Counted from the stretch's first letter, positions 9,120 through 18,740 are shown. The stretch: 64,000 bases of DNA from JAXGQD01 sp040766665 (GCA_040766665.1 JAXGQD010000001.1:310001-374000); one strand, 5' to 3'. The notes: generated by a model not told the origin, from the sequence alone. Made by a program: numbers and translations.

Positions 9120-10289
9120 ATGGAAAACAAAGCAAAATTCACAAAAAAGAAAATCGATATTCGTACATTCACGATGGTCGCCGTACTAATCTTGCTCTGG
9201 ATCGGTTTTACGCTCTTGACCAGTGATGGATTTTCTAATCTGGGTTCTTCTTTTATCGCACCTCGCAATCTGTCGAACTTGGTTAGACAAATGGCCATTG
9301 TCGGCATCATCGGTAGCAGCATGGCTTTGGTCATCGTCACCGGCGGTATCGATCTTTCGGCGGGCTCGGTGGTCGGTTTTATCGGCTGCGTCGCCGCGGC
9401 CTTACAGGTGTTTTATAACGCAAGTACGCTCATCACGGTAGTGGTTTGTTTGATTCTGAGTGTGCTCATTTACCTCATTCAGGGCTCCATCATTGCCTAT
9501 GCCGGTTTAGCTCCTTTCATTGTCACCCTGGGCGGTCAGTTGATTTTCCGCGGTTTGGTTTTGATGGTGACAAAGGGTGCAACCATTGCTCCTTTAAACG
9601 AGAGCTTCTTGGTCTTCGGTCAAGCTTATATCACAATCGCCGTTTCGTTCATCATCGGCCTGCTCGCTTGTGCCGCATTGCTCTTTCAGGAGCTGAGTAA
9701 ACGCAAAGGTAAGGTGAAACATGGCACATCAACGGAAAGCTTGCAGCAGATGCTACTGCGCTGGTTTCTTTTTGCCGCGATTATCATGGGCGCTGTTTTA
9801 ATAATGAACAGCTATCGTGGTATTCCAGTACCGGTAATCATCATGTTTGCTTTGATGACCCTGCTCACCATCATCACCGAGCGCACGGTATTCGGGCGCA
9901 GCATTTACGCCATTGGCGGTAACTTGGACGCAGCCTATTACTCGGGTATCAATGTCAAGAAAAATCTGGTGAAAGTTTATATGTTGCATGGTGTCCTGGT
10001 CGGTATTGCAGGTATGCTTTTGGCTGCCAGACTAAATGCGGGCTCCACGACTTCCGGAAAAGATATGGAATTGGACGCCATTGCTGCTGCAGTCATCGGC
10101 GGAACCAGCATGTCGGGCGGTATCGGAAAACCCTCGGGAGCAATCCTCGGTGCGCTCATCATGGCGTCAATCGATAACGGCATGAGCATGATGAACCTCG
10201 ATGCGTATTGGCAATATATTGTCAAAGGTATTATTTTAGTCGGTGCTGTATGGTTCGATATCTATACCAATTCAAAGAAGAAAAAGTAA
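9120..10289 (+). CDS. Sugar ABC transporter permease (XylH-like)
   Basis: A 389-residue, highly hydrophobic protein with about ten predicted membrane segments. Typical branched-chain/ribose-type permease signatures: VTGGIDLSAGSVVGFIGC near residue 80 and the C-terminal AAAVIGGTSMSGGIGKPSGA, which forms the ATPase contact. It completes the binding protein, ATPase, permease set; only one permease is encoded, so it should form a homodimer as in the xylose system. Confidence 0.92.
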   Translation: MENKAKFTKKKIDIRTFTMVAVLILLWIGFTLLTSDGFSNLGSSFIAPRNLSNLVRQMAIVGIIGSSMALVIVTGGIDLSAGSVVGFIGCVAAALQVFYNASTLITVVVCLILSVLIYLIQGSIIAYAGLAPFIVTLGGQLIFRGLVLMVTKGATIAPLNESFLVFGQAYITIAVSFIIGLLACAALLFQELSKRKGKVKHGTSTESLQQMLLRWFLFAAIIMGAVLIMNSYRGIPVPVIIMFALMTLLTIITERTVFGRSIYAIGGNLDAAYYSGINVKKNLVKVYMLHGVLVGIAGMLLAARLNAGSTTSGKDMELDAIAAAVIGGTSMSGGIGKPSGAILGALIMASIDNGMSMMNLDAYWQYIVKGIILVGAVWFDIYTNSKKKK

Positions 10290-10348
10290 TTGCTGAAACC
10301 CTATAAGGATGCGTTGTTCAGCATCCGGATTGCATAAAGGAGGATATT

Positions 10349-11185
10349 ATGCCGATTAAATTTGGTGTGTGTAACTTTGCCTTGCCCGGAACCGGTGTAT
10401 TTGCCCCGCAACTCGTAAAGGAACTAGGCTTGGACGGGATGTCGCTGGAATTCGGTTCTTACGAAAACGGCTACCCTTTATCACAGAGACGTCTGCAAGA
10501 CTTATATTTGGAAGCTCAGCAAGCACTCGGTATTGGGTATCCTAACATCGGTTGCAGCGACGGTGATTTCACTTGCTTTCACGCCAGAAAAGAGGACCCT
10601 TTGTATGAGGTCGTGGAAAATGCCGGTAAAGCGGCTGTCGATGTCGCCGAGTACATGAATATTCCACTGGTTTTCTTCTCCAACTTCAATGCCTCTGCTG
10701 TGAACTCGGAAGAGGACCTCATAGCAACGGCTGAACGCTATCAGGTTTTCTGTGATTATGCCGCAGAAAAGGACATTCTTATTGCTTCGGAGAACCCCAT
10801 GGCTCCGGAGAAGCAGATTGAGTTAGTAGAGCGCGTGGGACGCGAAAATTTCCGCCTTTTTTATGACAGCAACAATTTCACTTATTTCACAGAATTGCAG
10901 CAAATCGATGTTCTGAAAGCCATTTATCCTTATCTGGTCAATCAAGTCCATATCAAGGACAGTGAGAGAGGCCAGATAGCCAATGCCATTGTCGGAACAG
11001 GTATCTCTGATGTACCGGGTAGTGTAAAATATCTCTTAGAGATGGGTTTTTCCGGATGGATGATTCTGGAAAACCTGTATGAGAAAAAAGCCATGCGGCA
11101 TTTAAACACGAATCTGATAGAGCTGGCAAAAGAAGACGTCGGTGCTTTAAAAGCATTGGTAAAAAAAGCACAAGAAACAAACTGA
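10349..11185 (+). CDS. Sugar isomerase/epimerase, TIM barrel (AP-endonuclease family 2)
   Basis: A 278-residue xylose-isomerase-like barrel with likely metal residues in LIASENPM (Glu), LFYDSNNF (Asp), QVHIKD (His) and WMILENLY (Glu). The start follows AAAGGAGG. It is a second member of the family in this operon and is not very similar to the IolO-like gene at 952. Likely tasks are keto-inositol isomerisation (IolI-like) or ketose epimerisation. The substrate is not resolved; the neighbouring transporter and dehydrogenase put it in the same polyol pathway. Confidence 0.8.
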   Translation: MPIKFGVCNFALPGTGVFAPQLVKELGLDGMSLEFGSYENGYPLSQRRLQDLYLEAQQALGIGYPNIGCSDGDFTCFHARKEDPLYEVVENAGKAAVDVAEYMNIPLVFFSNFNASAVNSEEDLIATAERYQVFCDYAAEKDILIASENPMAPEKQIELVERVGRENFRLFYDSNNFTYFTELQQIDVLKAIYPYLVNQVHIKDSERGQIANAIVGTGISDVPGSVKYLLEMGFSGWMILENLYEKKAMRHLNTNLIELAKEDVGALKALVKKAQETN

Positions 11186-11215
11186 GCCGGCTCAGCATTT
11201 GAAGGAGCAGCTGCG

Positions 11216-12355
11216 ATGAGACTTAAGTTTGGGATGATTGGCGGCGGTGGTGGCGGCATCGGCGAAGCGCATTTACGCGGGACTCTCCTGGATCAGCGCT
11301 GTGAGCTGACGGCTGCCTGCTTTAGCCGCAACGCCGATAAGAATCATCACTATGCCCGCTTGTGGGGCATCAGTGATTCGTCCAGAGTCTATGCCGACTA
11401 CCAAGAGATGTGTGCAGCCGAAGCACAGAAAGCGGCGGACGAGCGCTTGGACTTTGTCATCATTGTCACCCCCAATAATACACATTACGAGATCGCTGCG
11501 GCATTTTTAAAAGCCGATTTCCATGTGGTCTGTGATAAACCCCTGACCAATGCGCTTGACGAAGCCCTGGACCTGGCACGTATCAGCCGGGAGCGGGGGC
11601 TTCTTTTTGCCGTGACTTATACCTATTCGGGCTATGCCATGATCAGTCAAGCCTACGAGATGATCAGCAGAGGCGATATCGGAGAGATTAGCTATATCAA
11701 TGCGGAATATCCGCAGGAGTGGCTGGCCCTGGCCTTGCACGAAGAGGACTCGGCTAATGCCTTATGGCGCTTAGATCCCAAAACAGCGGGTAAAGCCCAG
11801 GCTACAGCCGATATCGGCACGCACATTGTGCATCTGGTTAAAGCGATGTGCGGGCTCTTTCCTGTCAAGGTACTGGCCAAATTTGACCGTATCCCGGAGC
11901 AATTGGTGATGGAGAGCAACACCACTATTCTGGCAGAATACCCCAACGGAGTCAGTGGTTTACTCTGGGCTTCCCAAGTGGCCATTGGTCAGGAATGCGA
12001 CCTTCGTGTCAGAATTTTTGGTACAAAAGGTGCCATCGAGTGGCAACATCAGGATGCAGGTCGTTTGAAATTTGCACGTTTGGGTTTGCCGAGTGAAATT
12101 TACTCAGCGGGAAACGCCTATAATCATAGTCTTTGCAAAAGTATCTCACGCACCAATCCGGGCACACCGGAAGGGTACTTTGAAGCGTTCGGCAATATTT
12201 ATACCGCTTTTTGTGAAGCGGTCAGCGCCAAGAAGCAGGGGCTACCCCCACCGCCTAAGCCTTTCCCGACCGTCGCTGACGGGGTAGATGGGGTGCGCTT
12301 TATCGAAGCCTGTGTCAAGAGCAACGAGCAGGGCAATATATGGGTTGACTTATAA
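11216..12355 (+). CDS. Gfo/Idh/MocA-family oxidoreductase
   Basis: 379 residues. The N-terminal Rossmann loop is unusually glycine-rich (GMIGGGGGGIGEAH), followed by VTPNNTHYE, catalytic CDKPLTN and a long C-terminal domain with TADIGTHIVHL. It resembles the branch of the family annotated as scyllo-inositol or keto-sugar dehydrogenases more than IolG. The start is an ATG behind AAGGAGC. It is probably the last gene of the first polyol operon, because a strong new promoter begins at 12410. Expected to oxidise a second inositol isomer or a side-chain sugar; exact role unknown. Confidence 0.82.
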   Translation: MRLKFGMIGGGGGGIGEAHLRGTLLDQRCELTAACFSRNADKNHHYARLWGISDSSRVYADYQEMCAAEAQKAADERLDFVIIVTPNNTHYEIAAAFLKADFHVVCDKPLTNALDEALDLARISRERGLLFAVTYTYSGYAMISQAYEMISRGDIGEISYINAEYPQEWLALALHEEDSANALWRLDPKTAGKAQATADIGTHIVHLVKAMCGLFPVKVLAKFDRIPEQLVMESNTTILAEYPNGVSGLLWASQVAIGQECDLRVRIFGTKGAIEWQHQDAGRLKFARLGLPSEIYSAGNAYNHSLCKSISRTNPGTPEGYFEAFGNIYTAFCEAVSAKKQGLPPPPKPFPTVADGVDGVRFIEACVKSNEQGNIWVDL

Positions 12356-12409
12356 AATTGACTGCTATTAGCCAGAATAAAAGAAATTATAACGATAAAA
12401 AATTACATA

Positions 12410-12438
12410 TTGACAAAGGCTCTTATCCTGCCTAAAAT
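12410..12438 (+). promoter_or_regulatory. Sigma-A-type promoter of the iolD operon
   Basis: TTGACA (12410-12415), a 17-base spacer, then TAAAAT (12433-12438). It lies 90 bp before iolD and directly upstream of the operator at 12445, so repression by a protein bound there would block initiation or early elongation. Confidence 0.7.
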
Positions 12439-12444
12439 GGTTGC

Positions 12445-12474
12445 TGTAAACGTTTCCAAACGTAGCCCGTTTGG
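12445..12474 (+). promoter_or_regulatory. LacI-family operator / cre-like site and adjoining inverted repeat
   Basis: TGTAAACGTTTCCA (12445-12458) fits the catabolite-responsive-element and LacI-family half-site pattern with a central CG. It overlaps a perfect inverted repeat CCAAACG-5-CGTTTGG at 12456-12474. Placed just after the promoter -10, it is a good target for the LacI-family regulator encoded three genes downstream or for CcpA; which one binds is not determinable here. Confidence 0.65.
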
Positions 12475-12527
12475 ACGACTCGAATCAAAAATTACGCTAG
12501 CCATTCATTTGTAAAGGAGATTGAATT

Positions 12528-14387
12528 ATGACCGAACGCATTAAGCTCACGATGGCACAAGCCTTAGTCCGCTTTTTAGACAATCAGTATGTTGAACAAG
12601 ATGGGGTAGAGAACAAGTTCGTCAACTCCGTTTTTGGTATTTTTGGTCATGGTTGTGTAACGGGCGTAGGCGAAGCACTGGAATTTACCGAGCACAATCT
12701 ACGCTTTTATCAGGGCAAAAACGAACAAGCGATGGCCCTGGCTGCGATGGCTTATGCCAAACAGAAAAACAGAAAAGAAATCATTCCCTGTGTTTCTTCA
12801 ATCGGCCCCGGCGCCACCAACATGGTGACCGCAGCGGCTTGTGCCACGGCGAATCGGATTCCTTTATTGGTTTTGCCCGGCGATACTTTTGCCTGTCGTC
12901 AGCCTGACCCCGTGCTCCAGCAAGCCGAAATCTTCAGTTCTGTCGGTGCGACCGTAAACGATGCTTTCAAAGCCGTTTGCCATTACTTTGACCGTATCAA
13001 TCGTCCAGAACAGCTGATGTCGGCTCTCATCAATGCCATGCGCGTCCTCACGGATCCGGCCGATACCGGTGCGGTTTGTATCGCCATGCCGCAGGACGTT
13101 GAGGCTGAATCATACGATTACCCGGCTTACTTCTTTGCTAAACGTGTTTGGCATCTGGACCGCCGTCCGTTGACCGATGCACAGGCCGAACGTGCTGCCG
13201 AATTGATCAAAGCCAGCAAACGTCCTTTGCTCGTGCTCGGTGGTGGCGTGAAATACTCGCTGGCGGGCGATGCTTTTAAAGCTTTTGCCGAAAAACACGG
13301 TATACCTTACGGTGAGACACAGGCCGGTAAAGGCCTTTTGCCCTGGGATCATAAACTGAACTTGGGCGGCATAGGTGTAACAGGCACAGGCGCTGCCAAT
13401 TACTTCGGCGCTGCTGCGGATCTTGTCATCGGCGTGGGAACCCGTTTTAGCGATTTTACTACAAGCTCCAAGTGGCTCTTTCAAAACCCGGATGTCAAAT
13501 TTTTAACTTTGAATATTTGTCCTTTTGATGCTTATAAGATGGATGCAGAGGCGATTATCGGTGACGCACGTGACGGTTTGAGCAAGATTTCCGAATTCTT
13601 AGGCAAGTACAAAGCCGATTTGGGCAAAGAAGTCAAAGAACAAAAAGACAAGTGGGACGAAGAAGTGGAGCGTCTGGGACATCTCGACAATCCTGCAGGC
13701 TTGAGCCAAACCACGGCGGTCTACGCCATCAATGAATTTATGCGCAAGCAGGACATCGTCGTCTGTGCGGCGGGCAGCTTGCCCGGCGATTTGCAGCGTA
13801 TGTGGCGCCCCGGTGACAGCGGCAGCTACCATGTCGAGTATGGATACAGCAACATGGGCTATGACTTAAACGGTGCACTCGGTGCCAAGATGGCGAGCCC
13901 TGAATCTGAGGTTTTTGCCATGGTGGGCGATGGCGGTTATCTGATGCTGAACAGCGAAGTTTATACCGCAGTACAGGAAGATCTGAAGATTAACATTTGC
14001 CTCTTTGATAACTACGGCTGGGGCTGTATCGAAGACCTGCAGAACAACCACGGTGGCAACAGCTACGGGACGCAGTTTACTTCACGCAACCACGAAACGG
14101 GTGAATTGACCGCTCCACATAAACCGGTGGATTTTGCCATGAATGCGGAATCTCTGGGATGCAAAGGTTATACCGTACGCAGTCTCGATGAACTGAAAGC
14201 CGCATTAGAGGACTCCCGTGATGTGAAAGTGCCTGTGCTCTTTGATATCAAGGTCGTACCCGGAAGCATGTCCGATGGTTACGGTTCGTGGTGGCGCGTG
14301 GGCGTGGCCTCCGAATCAAACGGACCCCGCGTACGTGAAGCATATAAAAACATGCAACCATATATCAAAGCAGCCAGAGATTATTAA
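12528..14387 (+). CDS. iolD: 3D-(3,5/4)-trihydroxycyclohexane-1,2-dione acylhydrolase
   Basis: A 619-residue thiamine-diphosphate enzyme that opens the cyclohexanedione ring formed by IolE to give 5-deoxy-glucuronate. The N-terminal pyrimidine-binding domain contains GKNEQAMALAAMAYA with the catalytic Glu; the middle domain VLGGGVKYS; the C-terminal diphosphate-binding domain VGDGGYLMLNSEV and DNYGWGCI. Length and these features fit IolD rather than acetolactate synthase. The start follows AAAGGAG. It opens an operon with iolE; no iolB, iolC, iolJ or iolA is in the window, so the later steps of the Bacillus route are elsewhere or absent. Confidence 0.9.
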   Translation: MTERIKLTMAQALVRFLDNQYVEQDGVENKFVNSVFGIFGHGCVTGVGEALEFTEHNLRFYQGKNEQAMALAAMAYAKQKNRKEIIPCVSSIGPGATNMVTAAACATANRIPLLVLPGDTFACRQPDPVLQQAEIFSSVGATVNDAFKAVCHYFDRINRPEQLMSALINAMRVLTDPADTGAVCIAMPQDVEAESYDYPAYFFAKRVWHLDRRPLTDAQAERAAELIKASKRPLLVLGGGVKYSLAGDAFKAFAEKHGIPYGETQAGKGLLPWDHKLNLGGIGVTGTGAANYFGAAADLVIGVGTRFSDFTTSSKWLFQNPDVKFLTLNICPFDAYKMDAEAIIGDARDGLSKISEFLGKYKADLGKEVKEQKDKWDEEVERLGHLDNPAGLSQTTAVYAINEFMRKQDIVVCAAGSLPGDLQRMWRPGDSGSYHVEYGYSNMGYDLNGALGAKMASPESEVFAMVGDGGYLMLNSEVYTAVQEDLKINICLFDNYGWGCIEDLQNNHGGNSYGTQFTSRNHETGELTAPHKPVDFAMNAESLGCKGYTVRSLDELKAALEDSRDVKVPVLFDIKVVPGSMSDGYGSWWRVGVASESNGPRVREAYKNMQPYIKAARDY

Positions 14388-14404
14388 TTAACGGAGGAAG
14401 AAAA

Positions 14405-15297
14405 ATGTTGAACAAAGAGAAAGTCAAATTAGCTATTGCACCGATCGCCTGGACCAATGATGATTTACCTGACTTGGGCGCCGAGAACACCTTTGAGCAA
14501 TGTGTCAGTGAGATGGCATTGGCCGGTTTTACAGGTAGTGAAGTAGGCAACAAATATCCTAAAGATCCGGCCGTGCTCAAACCGATGCTGGATATCAGAG
14601 GCATACAGATTTGCAACCAATGGTTCTCCTCTCTGGTTTTCTCCGAAGGCGTTGAAGTGACACTGAATAATCTGCGTGAGCAACTGAGTTCCTCAAAGCC
14701 ATGGGTGCCGGCGTTATCGGAGCTTCCGAACAAGGTAACTCTGTGCAGGGCAAGGACCTACCGGTCTTTACCGCCAAGGCTGTATTGGATGACGAGCAGT
14801 GGAAAGTCTTTGCCGATGCAATCAACCAAATGGGTGATATCGCTAAAGAGGCTGGTTTCAAATTTACTTATCATCACCATATGGGAACTTGCGTTCAGAC
14901 CCGTGAAGAAACAAGACGTTTCTTAGAGATGACGAATCCGGAGACGGTTTCCCTCTTATACGATACAGGGCATTTCGCTTTTGCCGGTGAAGACCCGCTG
15001 GAGTGCCTGAAAGAATTTGCCCCACGCGTTAAACACGTGCATTTGAAGGATGTCCGCGCGGATGTGGTTGCAAAGGCTAAAGCGGAGGGTTGGTCCTTCC
15101 TCAAAGCCGTACGTGAAGGCGCCTTTACAGTACCGGGCGACGGCAGTATCGATTTTGCCCCGATTTTTGACGTGCTGGCCGAACACAATTACGAAGGCTG
15201 GATGGTCGTAGAAGCAGAACAGGACCCAGTCAAAGCCAATCCCTTTACCTATGCAAAGATGGCGAGACAGTATATTGCGGAGAAAACCGGTCTTTAA
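14405..15297 (+). CDS. iolE: Inosose dehydratase IolE, interrupted by a one-base deletion as sequenced
   Basis: Converts 2-keto-myo-inositol to the trihydroxycyclohexane-dione used by IolD. The reading frame starts at 14405 (MLNKEKVKLAIAPIAWTND) and breaks near 14690: the first part ends LREQLS and the rest continues in another frame as AMGAGVIGASEQGNSVQG. Adding one T to the TT at 14689-14690 restores the continuous LSFLKAMGAG and gives 297 residues, the family's normal length. Metal and active-site regions (YHHHMGTCVQT, LLYDTGHF, HVHLKDVR, MVVEAEQDP) are intact after the break. Either a pseudogene or, more likely, a base-calling error in a T run. Confidence 0.85.
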
Positions 15298-15335
15298 GAC
15301 TGCAGCGTAAACAAGGTAGAAACGGAGCGTGCCTT

Positions 15336-16367
15336 ATGGTGACCATTAAAGATGTGGCAAGGGAAGCCGGCGTTTCATACGCCACGGTTTCGCGTGCGCT
15401 CAATAATGTCAGCGGCACAAAGGACAGTACGGCTAAGCGCATCAAAGCCCTGGCCGCAGAGATGGGCTATCAGCGCAACACGCTGGCAGCCGGTCTGGTC
15501 ACCAAGCGCACGAACACCATCGGCTTTATTTTGCCGGAAATTAGTAATCCTTTTTTCACCAAAATTTTAGACGCGATCAGTGAGGTGGCTGATGCCTACG
15601 ATTTCACCGTACTGATTTGCAGTACGGATTGGGATACAGAAAAAGAGCATAAGGAGCTGAACCGACTGAGTGAAAGGCGGGTAGACGGCATTTTGCTTTA
15701 TCCCTCGAGTGATTTGAGTGTGCGTAACGAACACCTCGGTGCCATTGACATTCCGATGGTGATTTATGGTGACCTCTCGGAAATCAAAGACCTCCAGCAG
15801 CATGTCATCACGGTGGATAACGTTTTAGCAGGCCGCATCGCCCTGGAGCATATGCTGGACTGTGGCTACGAGCGTATCGCATTTTTGGGTGGACCTCGAA
15901 AGTCTGCTTCGAGTGTGGCACGGCTGCAAGGCGTGCGTGAGGCGCTGAAGGATAAAAACCTTGCACTTGACGAAGCGTTGGTCAGTGAAGAGAAGTACAC
16001 CATCGAGAGCGGGTATCAAAATTGCAAAAGGCTGTTGGCTTTGCCCTCAGACTCAAGACCGGATGCCTTTATTTGCGGTAATGACCTGATTGCTTTAGGC
16101 GCTTTGCAAGCCGTAGCCGAATCAGACTTGGAGATTGCCCGTGAAGTCGGTATCAGCGGATTTGACGACGTGCCTTATGCGTCTTTACCACAAATTCAGC
16201 TAACGACGGTCCGCATTCCCTGTGAAGAGATGGGGCGTAGCGGCATGAACCTCCTGCTGAAAGAAATTTTACACGAAACAGATGAAACGGAAAAAAGTGA
16301 GCAAAGGATAAAAACCATGCATCCGGAACTCATTCAGAGAAAGACAACGAGAGGAGGGCAAGCATGA
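15336..16367 (+). CDS. LacI-family transcriptional regulator
   Basis: 343 residues. The N-terminal helix-turn-helix and hinge are canonical (TIKDVAREAGVSYATVSRA, then RNTLAAGLVTKRT), followed by a periplasmic-binding-like ligand domain (GFILPEISNPFF, FICGNDLIALGAL, ISGFDDVPYASLPQ). The gene is inside the operon that it probably controls; a LacI-type operator lies at 12445. The stop overlaps the start of the next gene (ATGA). A polyol or sugar phosphate effector is likely but unknown. Confidence 0.9.
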   Translation: MVTIKDVAREAGVSYATVSRALNNVSGTKDSTAKRIKALAAEMGYQRNTLAAGLVTKRTNTIGFILPEISNPFFTKILDAISEVADAYDFTVLICSTDWDTEKEHKELNRLSERRVDGILLYPSSDLSVRNEHLGAIDIPMVIYGDLSEIKDLQQHVITVDNVLAGRIALEHMLDCGYERIAFLGGPRKSASSVARLQGVREALKDKNLALDEALVSEEKYTIESGYQNCKRLLALPSDSRPDAFICGNDLIALGALQAVAESDLEIAREVGISGFDDVPYASLPQIQLTTVRIPCEEMGRSGMNLLLKEILHETDETEKSEQRIKTMHPELIQRKTTRGGQA

Positions 16368-17620
16368 ATTTATCAGTCGCCATCGGGCAAAGACAGGAGC
16401 ATTTTACTTTGCCCGAAGAAAACCTGATTGCAGTATTAGAACAGAATGAACTCAGCACAGCCCTAAGCGGAGCGGACTGCGTTCGTGATTCCCTGCAGAA
16501 ACCGGTTGCCTCAGAGCGTTTAAAAGATATCGTGAAAGTGGGAGAAAAAGTCGTGTTGATTACTTCGGACATCACACGCCCCCTACCTTCATATCTGGTC
16601 CTTCCTGCCATTTTGGATGAATTGGCGGAAGCGGGCTGTAAAGATGAAGATATCACGGTGGTTTTCGCCCTAGGCAGTCATCGCCTGCACACGGAAACGG
16701 AAATGCGTAAGTTGGTCGGGGATGCGATCTATGAACGCGTCAACTGTGTCGACGGCGACATGAGTGACGTCGTGCATCTGGGCACAACGAAGGGCGGCAC
16801 GCCGGTGGATGTCGTGCGCATCGTGGCAGAAGCCGATCGCCGAATTGGTATCGGTAATGTGGAGTATCACTATTTTGCCGGTTACAGCGGTGGGGCCAAG
16901 GCCATCATGCCGGGCGTTTCCACGCGCGCAGCCATTCAGGCTAACCATAGCCGCATGGTGGAGGATGGGGCTTTTGCCGGTAATTTGGACAGCAATCCGG
17001 TGAGACTCGACATTGAAGAAGCCGTGGGTCAATTCTGTCCCCTGGATTTTATTGTTAATGTGGTACTCGACGAGCATAAAAAGATCATTTATTGTGCCAG
17101 CGGCGATTTTATTGCGGCACACAGGGATGCCTGTCGTTTCCTCGACAAACTGTATCGCAAGGAAATTGCGGAATTGGCCGATATCGTCATCGTCTCACAA
17201 GGCGGGGCCCCGAAAGACTTAAATCTCTATCAAACCCAAAAGGCTTTGGATAACGCCAAACATGCCGTAAAAGACGGCGGTACAATCATTCTTGTTGGTT
17301 CCTGTGCGGAAGGGATGGGCGAGCATGTTTTCGAGGAATGGATGACCTCAGCGGAAAAAGCCGCTGACTTAACCAAACGTATTAAAGAAGAATTCAAGCT
17401 GGGTGGGCATAAGGCCGCAGCCATCGCCATGGTTCTGGAGAAAGCAGAAATCCTGCTCGTTTCCGATATGGCGGATGATTTTGTGGAATCCATATTTATG
17501 CAACCCTATGCAAGCGTGCAAAAGGCTCTGGATGAGGCTTTTGCCAAACAAGGGAGCGACGCGCGGGTCATCGTGATGCCCTATGGTGGCTCCACACTGC
17601 CCCATTATCGGGCGAATTAA
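16364..17620 (+). CDS. larA: LarA-family nickel-dependent 2-hydroxyacid racemase/epimerase
   Basis: 418 residues, the LarA length. Motif SDITRP at 68-73; the residues that hold the nickel-pincer cofactor and do catalysis in LarA align in spacing: His106, His169, Lys179 (in HYFAGYSGGAKAIMPG) and His195. The last three keep the exact 10- and 16-residue intervals of Lactiplantibacillus LarA. The superfamily contains racemases and epimerases for many hydroxyacids, so lactate is not implied. No larB, larC or larE cofactor gene is in the window. Its operon partners (GAPDH, PGK, transketolase) suggest a sugar-acid substrate (inference). Confidence 0.85.
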   Translation: MNLSVAIGQRQEHFTLPEENLIAVLEQNELSTALSGADCVRDSLQKPVASERLKDIVKVGEKVVLITSDITRPLPSYLVLPAILDELAEAGCKDEDITVVFALGSHRLHTETEMRKLVGDAIYERVNCVDGDMSDVVHLGTTKGGTPVDVVRIVAEADRRIGIGNVEYHYFAGYSGGAKAIMPGVSTRAAIQANHSRMVEDGAFAGNLDSNPVRLDIEEAVGQFCPLDFIVNVVLDEHKKIIYCASGDFIAAHRDACRFLDKLYRKEIAELADIVIVSQGGAPKDLNLYQTQKALDNAKHAVKDGGTIILVGSCAEGMGEHVFEEWMTSAEKAADLTKRIKEEFKLGGHKAAAIAMVLEKAEILLVSDMADDFVESIFMQPYASVQKALDEAFAKQGSDARVIVMPYGGSTLPHYRAN

Positions 17621-17711
17621 TTAGTGCTTCACTGCCTTATGTTTCGCAAGAGGCGGGCAGTAAAGAAGATAAGTTCAACAAACTGAGAGTTCAGTATTAC
17701 GGAGGTAAAAG

Positions 17712-18740
17712 ATGAGCAAAGTAAAAGTCGGTGTAGCAGGTTATGGTGTTATCGGTCAGCGATTGGCTGATGGTGTCGCCTTGCAAGGAGACATGGAACT
17801 GGTGGGTATCGCGGATCTCGCGCCAACACTTTCCATCCGTGCCCTGAAAGAGAAAGGTATGCCTTACGATCTTTATCTGGTCGAAGGTGCAGACAAAGCG
17901 AGATTCGACGAGTTGGACATCCCCGTAGCGGGCAACTTTGAAGACTTGGTCAATAAAGTCGATATCATGTTGGACTCCTCACCGGGTGGTGTGGGTGCCA
18001 AGAACAAAGCAATCTATGAGCGTCTGGGCAAAAAAGCCGTCTTCCAAGGTGGCGAAAAGAACAGCGTCGCCAATGTGTTTTTCCATGGCTATGCCAACTT
18101 TGAAAAAGGCGTGGGCGTCGATTATCTTAAACTCACCTCATGCAACACCACCGGTTTGATCCGTACCGTCGACTGCCTGGACCGTGAATTCGGCATCGAG
18201 AGAGTCGCCATCACCATCATCCGCCGTGTCGCAGATCCCGGTGACTACCATCGCGGTTTAACCAATGCCCTGCAAATGGATAAAGCCCCGAGCCACCAAG
18301 CCGTCGACCTGATGACCATCATGCCGCACGTTGAAGCGACCGGTATCCTGGTCCACACTCCTGTGACCCACGGACACATCATCACTGTCGTGGCCAGCGG
18401 TAAAGAAAAGATCACCAAAGAGCAGGCCCTTGAGGCCTTTAAGAAACATGACCGTATCCGCGTCGTGCGTATCGATGACGGCTTCCTGGGTAACGCCTCG
18501 TTCTTCCGTTATGCCCGCGATCTAGGCAATCCGCGTGGAGACATGTACGAAATCGGTATTTGGGAAGACTCCATTGTAGAGACCGGCGATGACATCATGT
18601 TTGCCATCAACATCCCACAAGAATCCGTGACCATTCCCGAATCCATCGACGCCGTGCGCGCAGCGATGGAAATGCAAACAGACCGCGAGAGCGGCACGAA
18701 AGCCACGAATGGCTTCTTGGGGTTGGGCAAATGGAAATAA
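17712..18740 (+). CDS. Type II (archaeal-type) glyceraldehyde-3-phosphate dehydrogenase
   Basis: 342 residues with the archaeal-type GAPDH signatures: VGVAGYGVIGQRLADG at the N-terminus, the active cysteine Cys144 in TSCNTTGL, IRRVADPGDYHRG, and the late MPHVEATGILVHTPVTHGH. The family oxidises an aldehyde to an acyl phosphate with NAD(P). Bacterial glycolysis normally uses the unrelated-sequence type I enzyme, so this copy probably serves a special pathway, perhaps with a different aldehyde. The start follows ACGGAGG. The next gene overlaps its end by 10 bases, indicating tight coupling with the kinase. Confidence 0.9.
   Translation: MSKVKVGVAGYGVIGQRLADGVALQGDMELVGIADLAPTLSIRALKEKGMPYDLYLVEGADKARFDELDIPVAGNFEDLVNKVDIMLDSSPGGVGAKNKAIYERLGKKAVFQGGEKNSVANVFFHGYANFEKGVGVDYLKLTSCNTTGLIRTVDCLDREFGIERVAITIIRRVADPGDYHRGLTNALQMDKAPSHQAVDLMTIMPHVEATGILVHTPVTHGHIITVVASGKEKITKEQALEAFKKHDRIRVVRIDDGFLGNASFFRYARDLGNPRGDMYEIGIWEDSIVETGDDIMFAINIPQESVTIPESIDAVRAAMEMQTDRESGTKATNGFLGLGKWK

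Noticed and set aside
14680..14705. Programmed ribosomal frameshift in iolE (and likewise in the RyR, tcdA and fabF genes)
   Set aside because: No slippery heptamer or downstream pseudoknot is evident, and four other single-base homopolymer breaks in the window point to sequence error.
16364..17620. Annotation as true lactate racemase
   Set aside because: Cofactor residues match, but the superfamily has many substrates and no lactate genes or larBCE are nearby.
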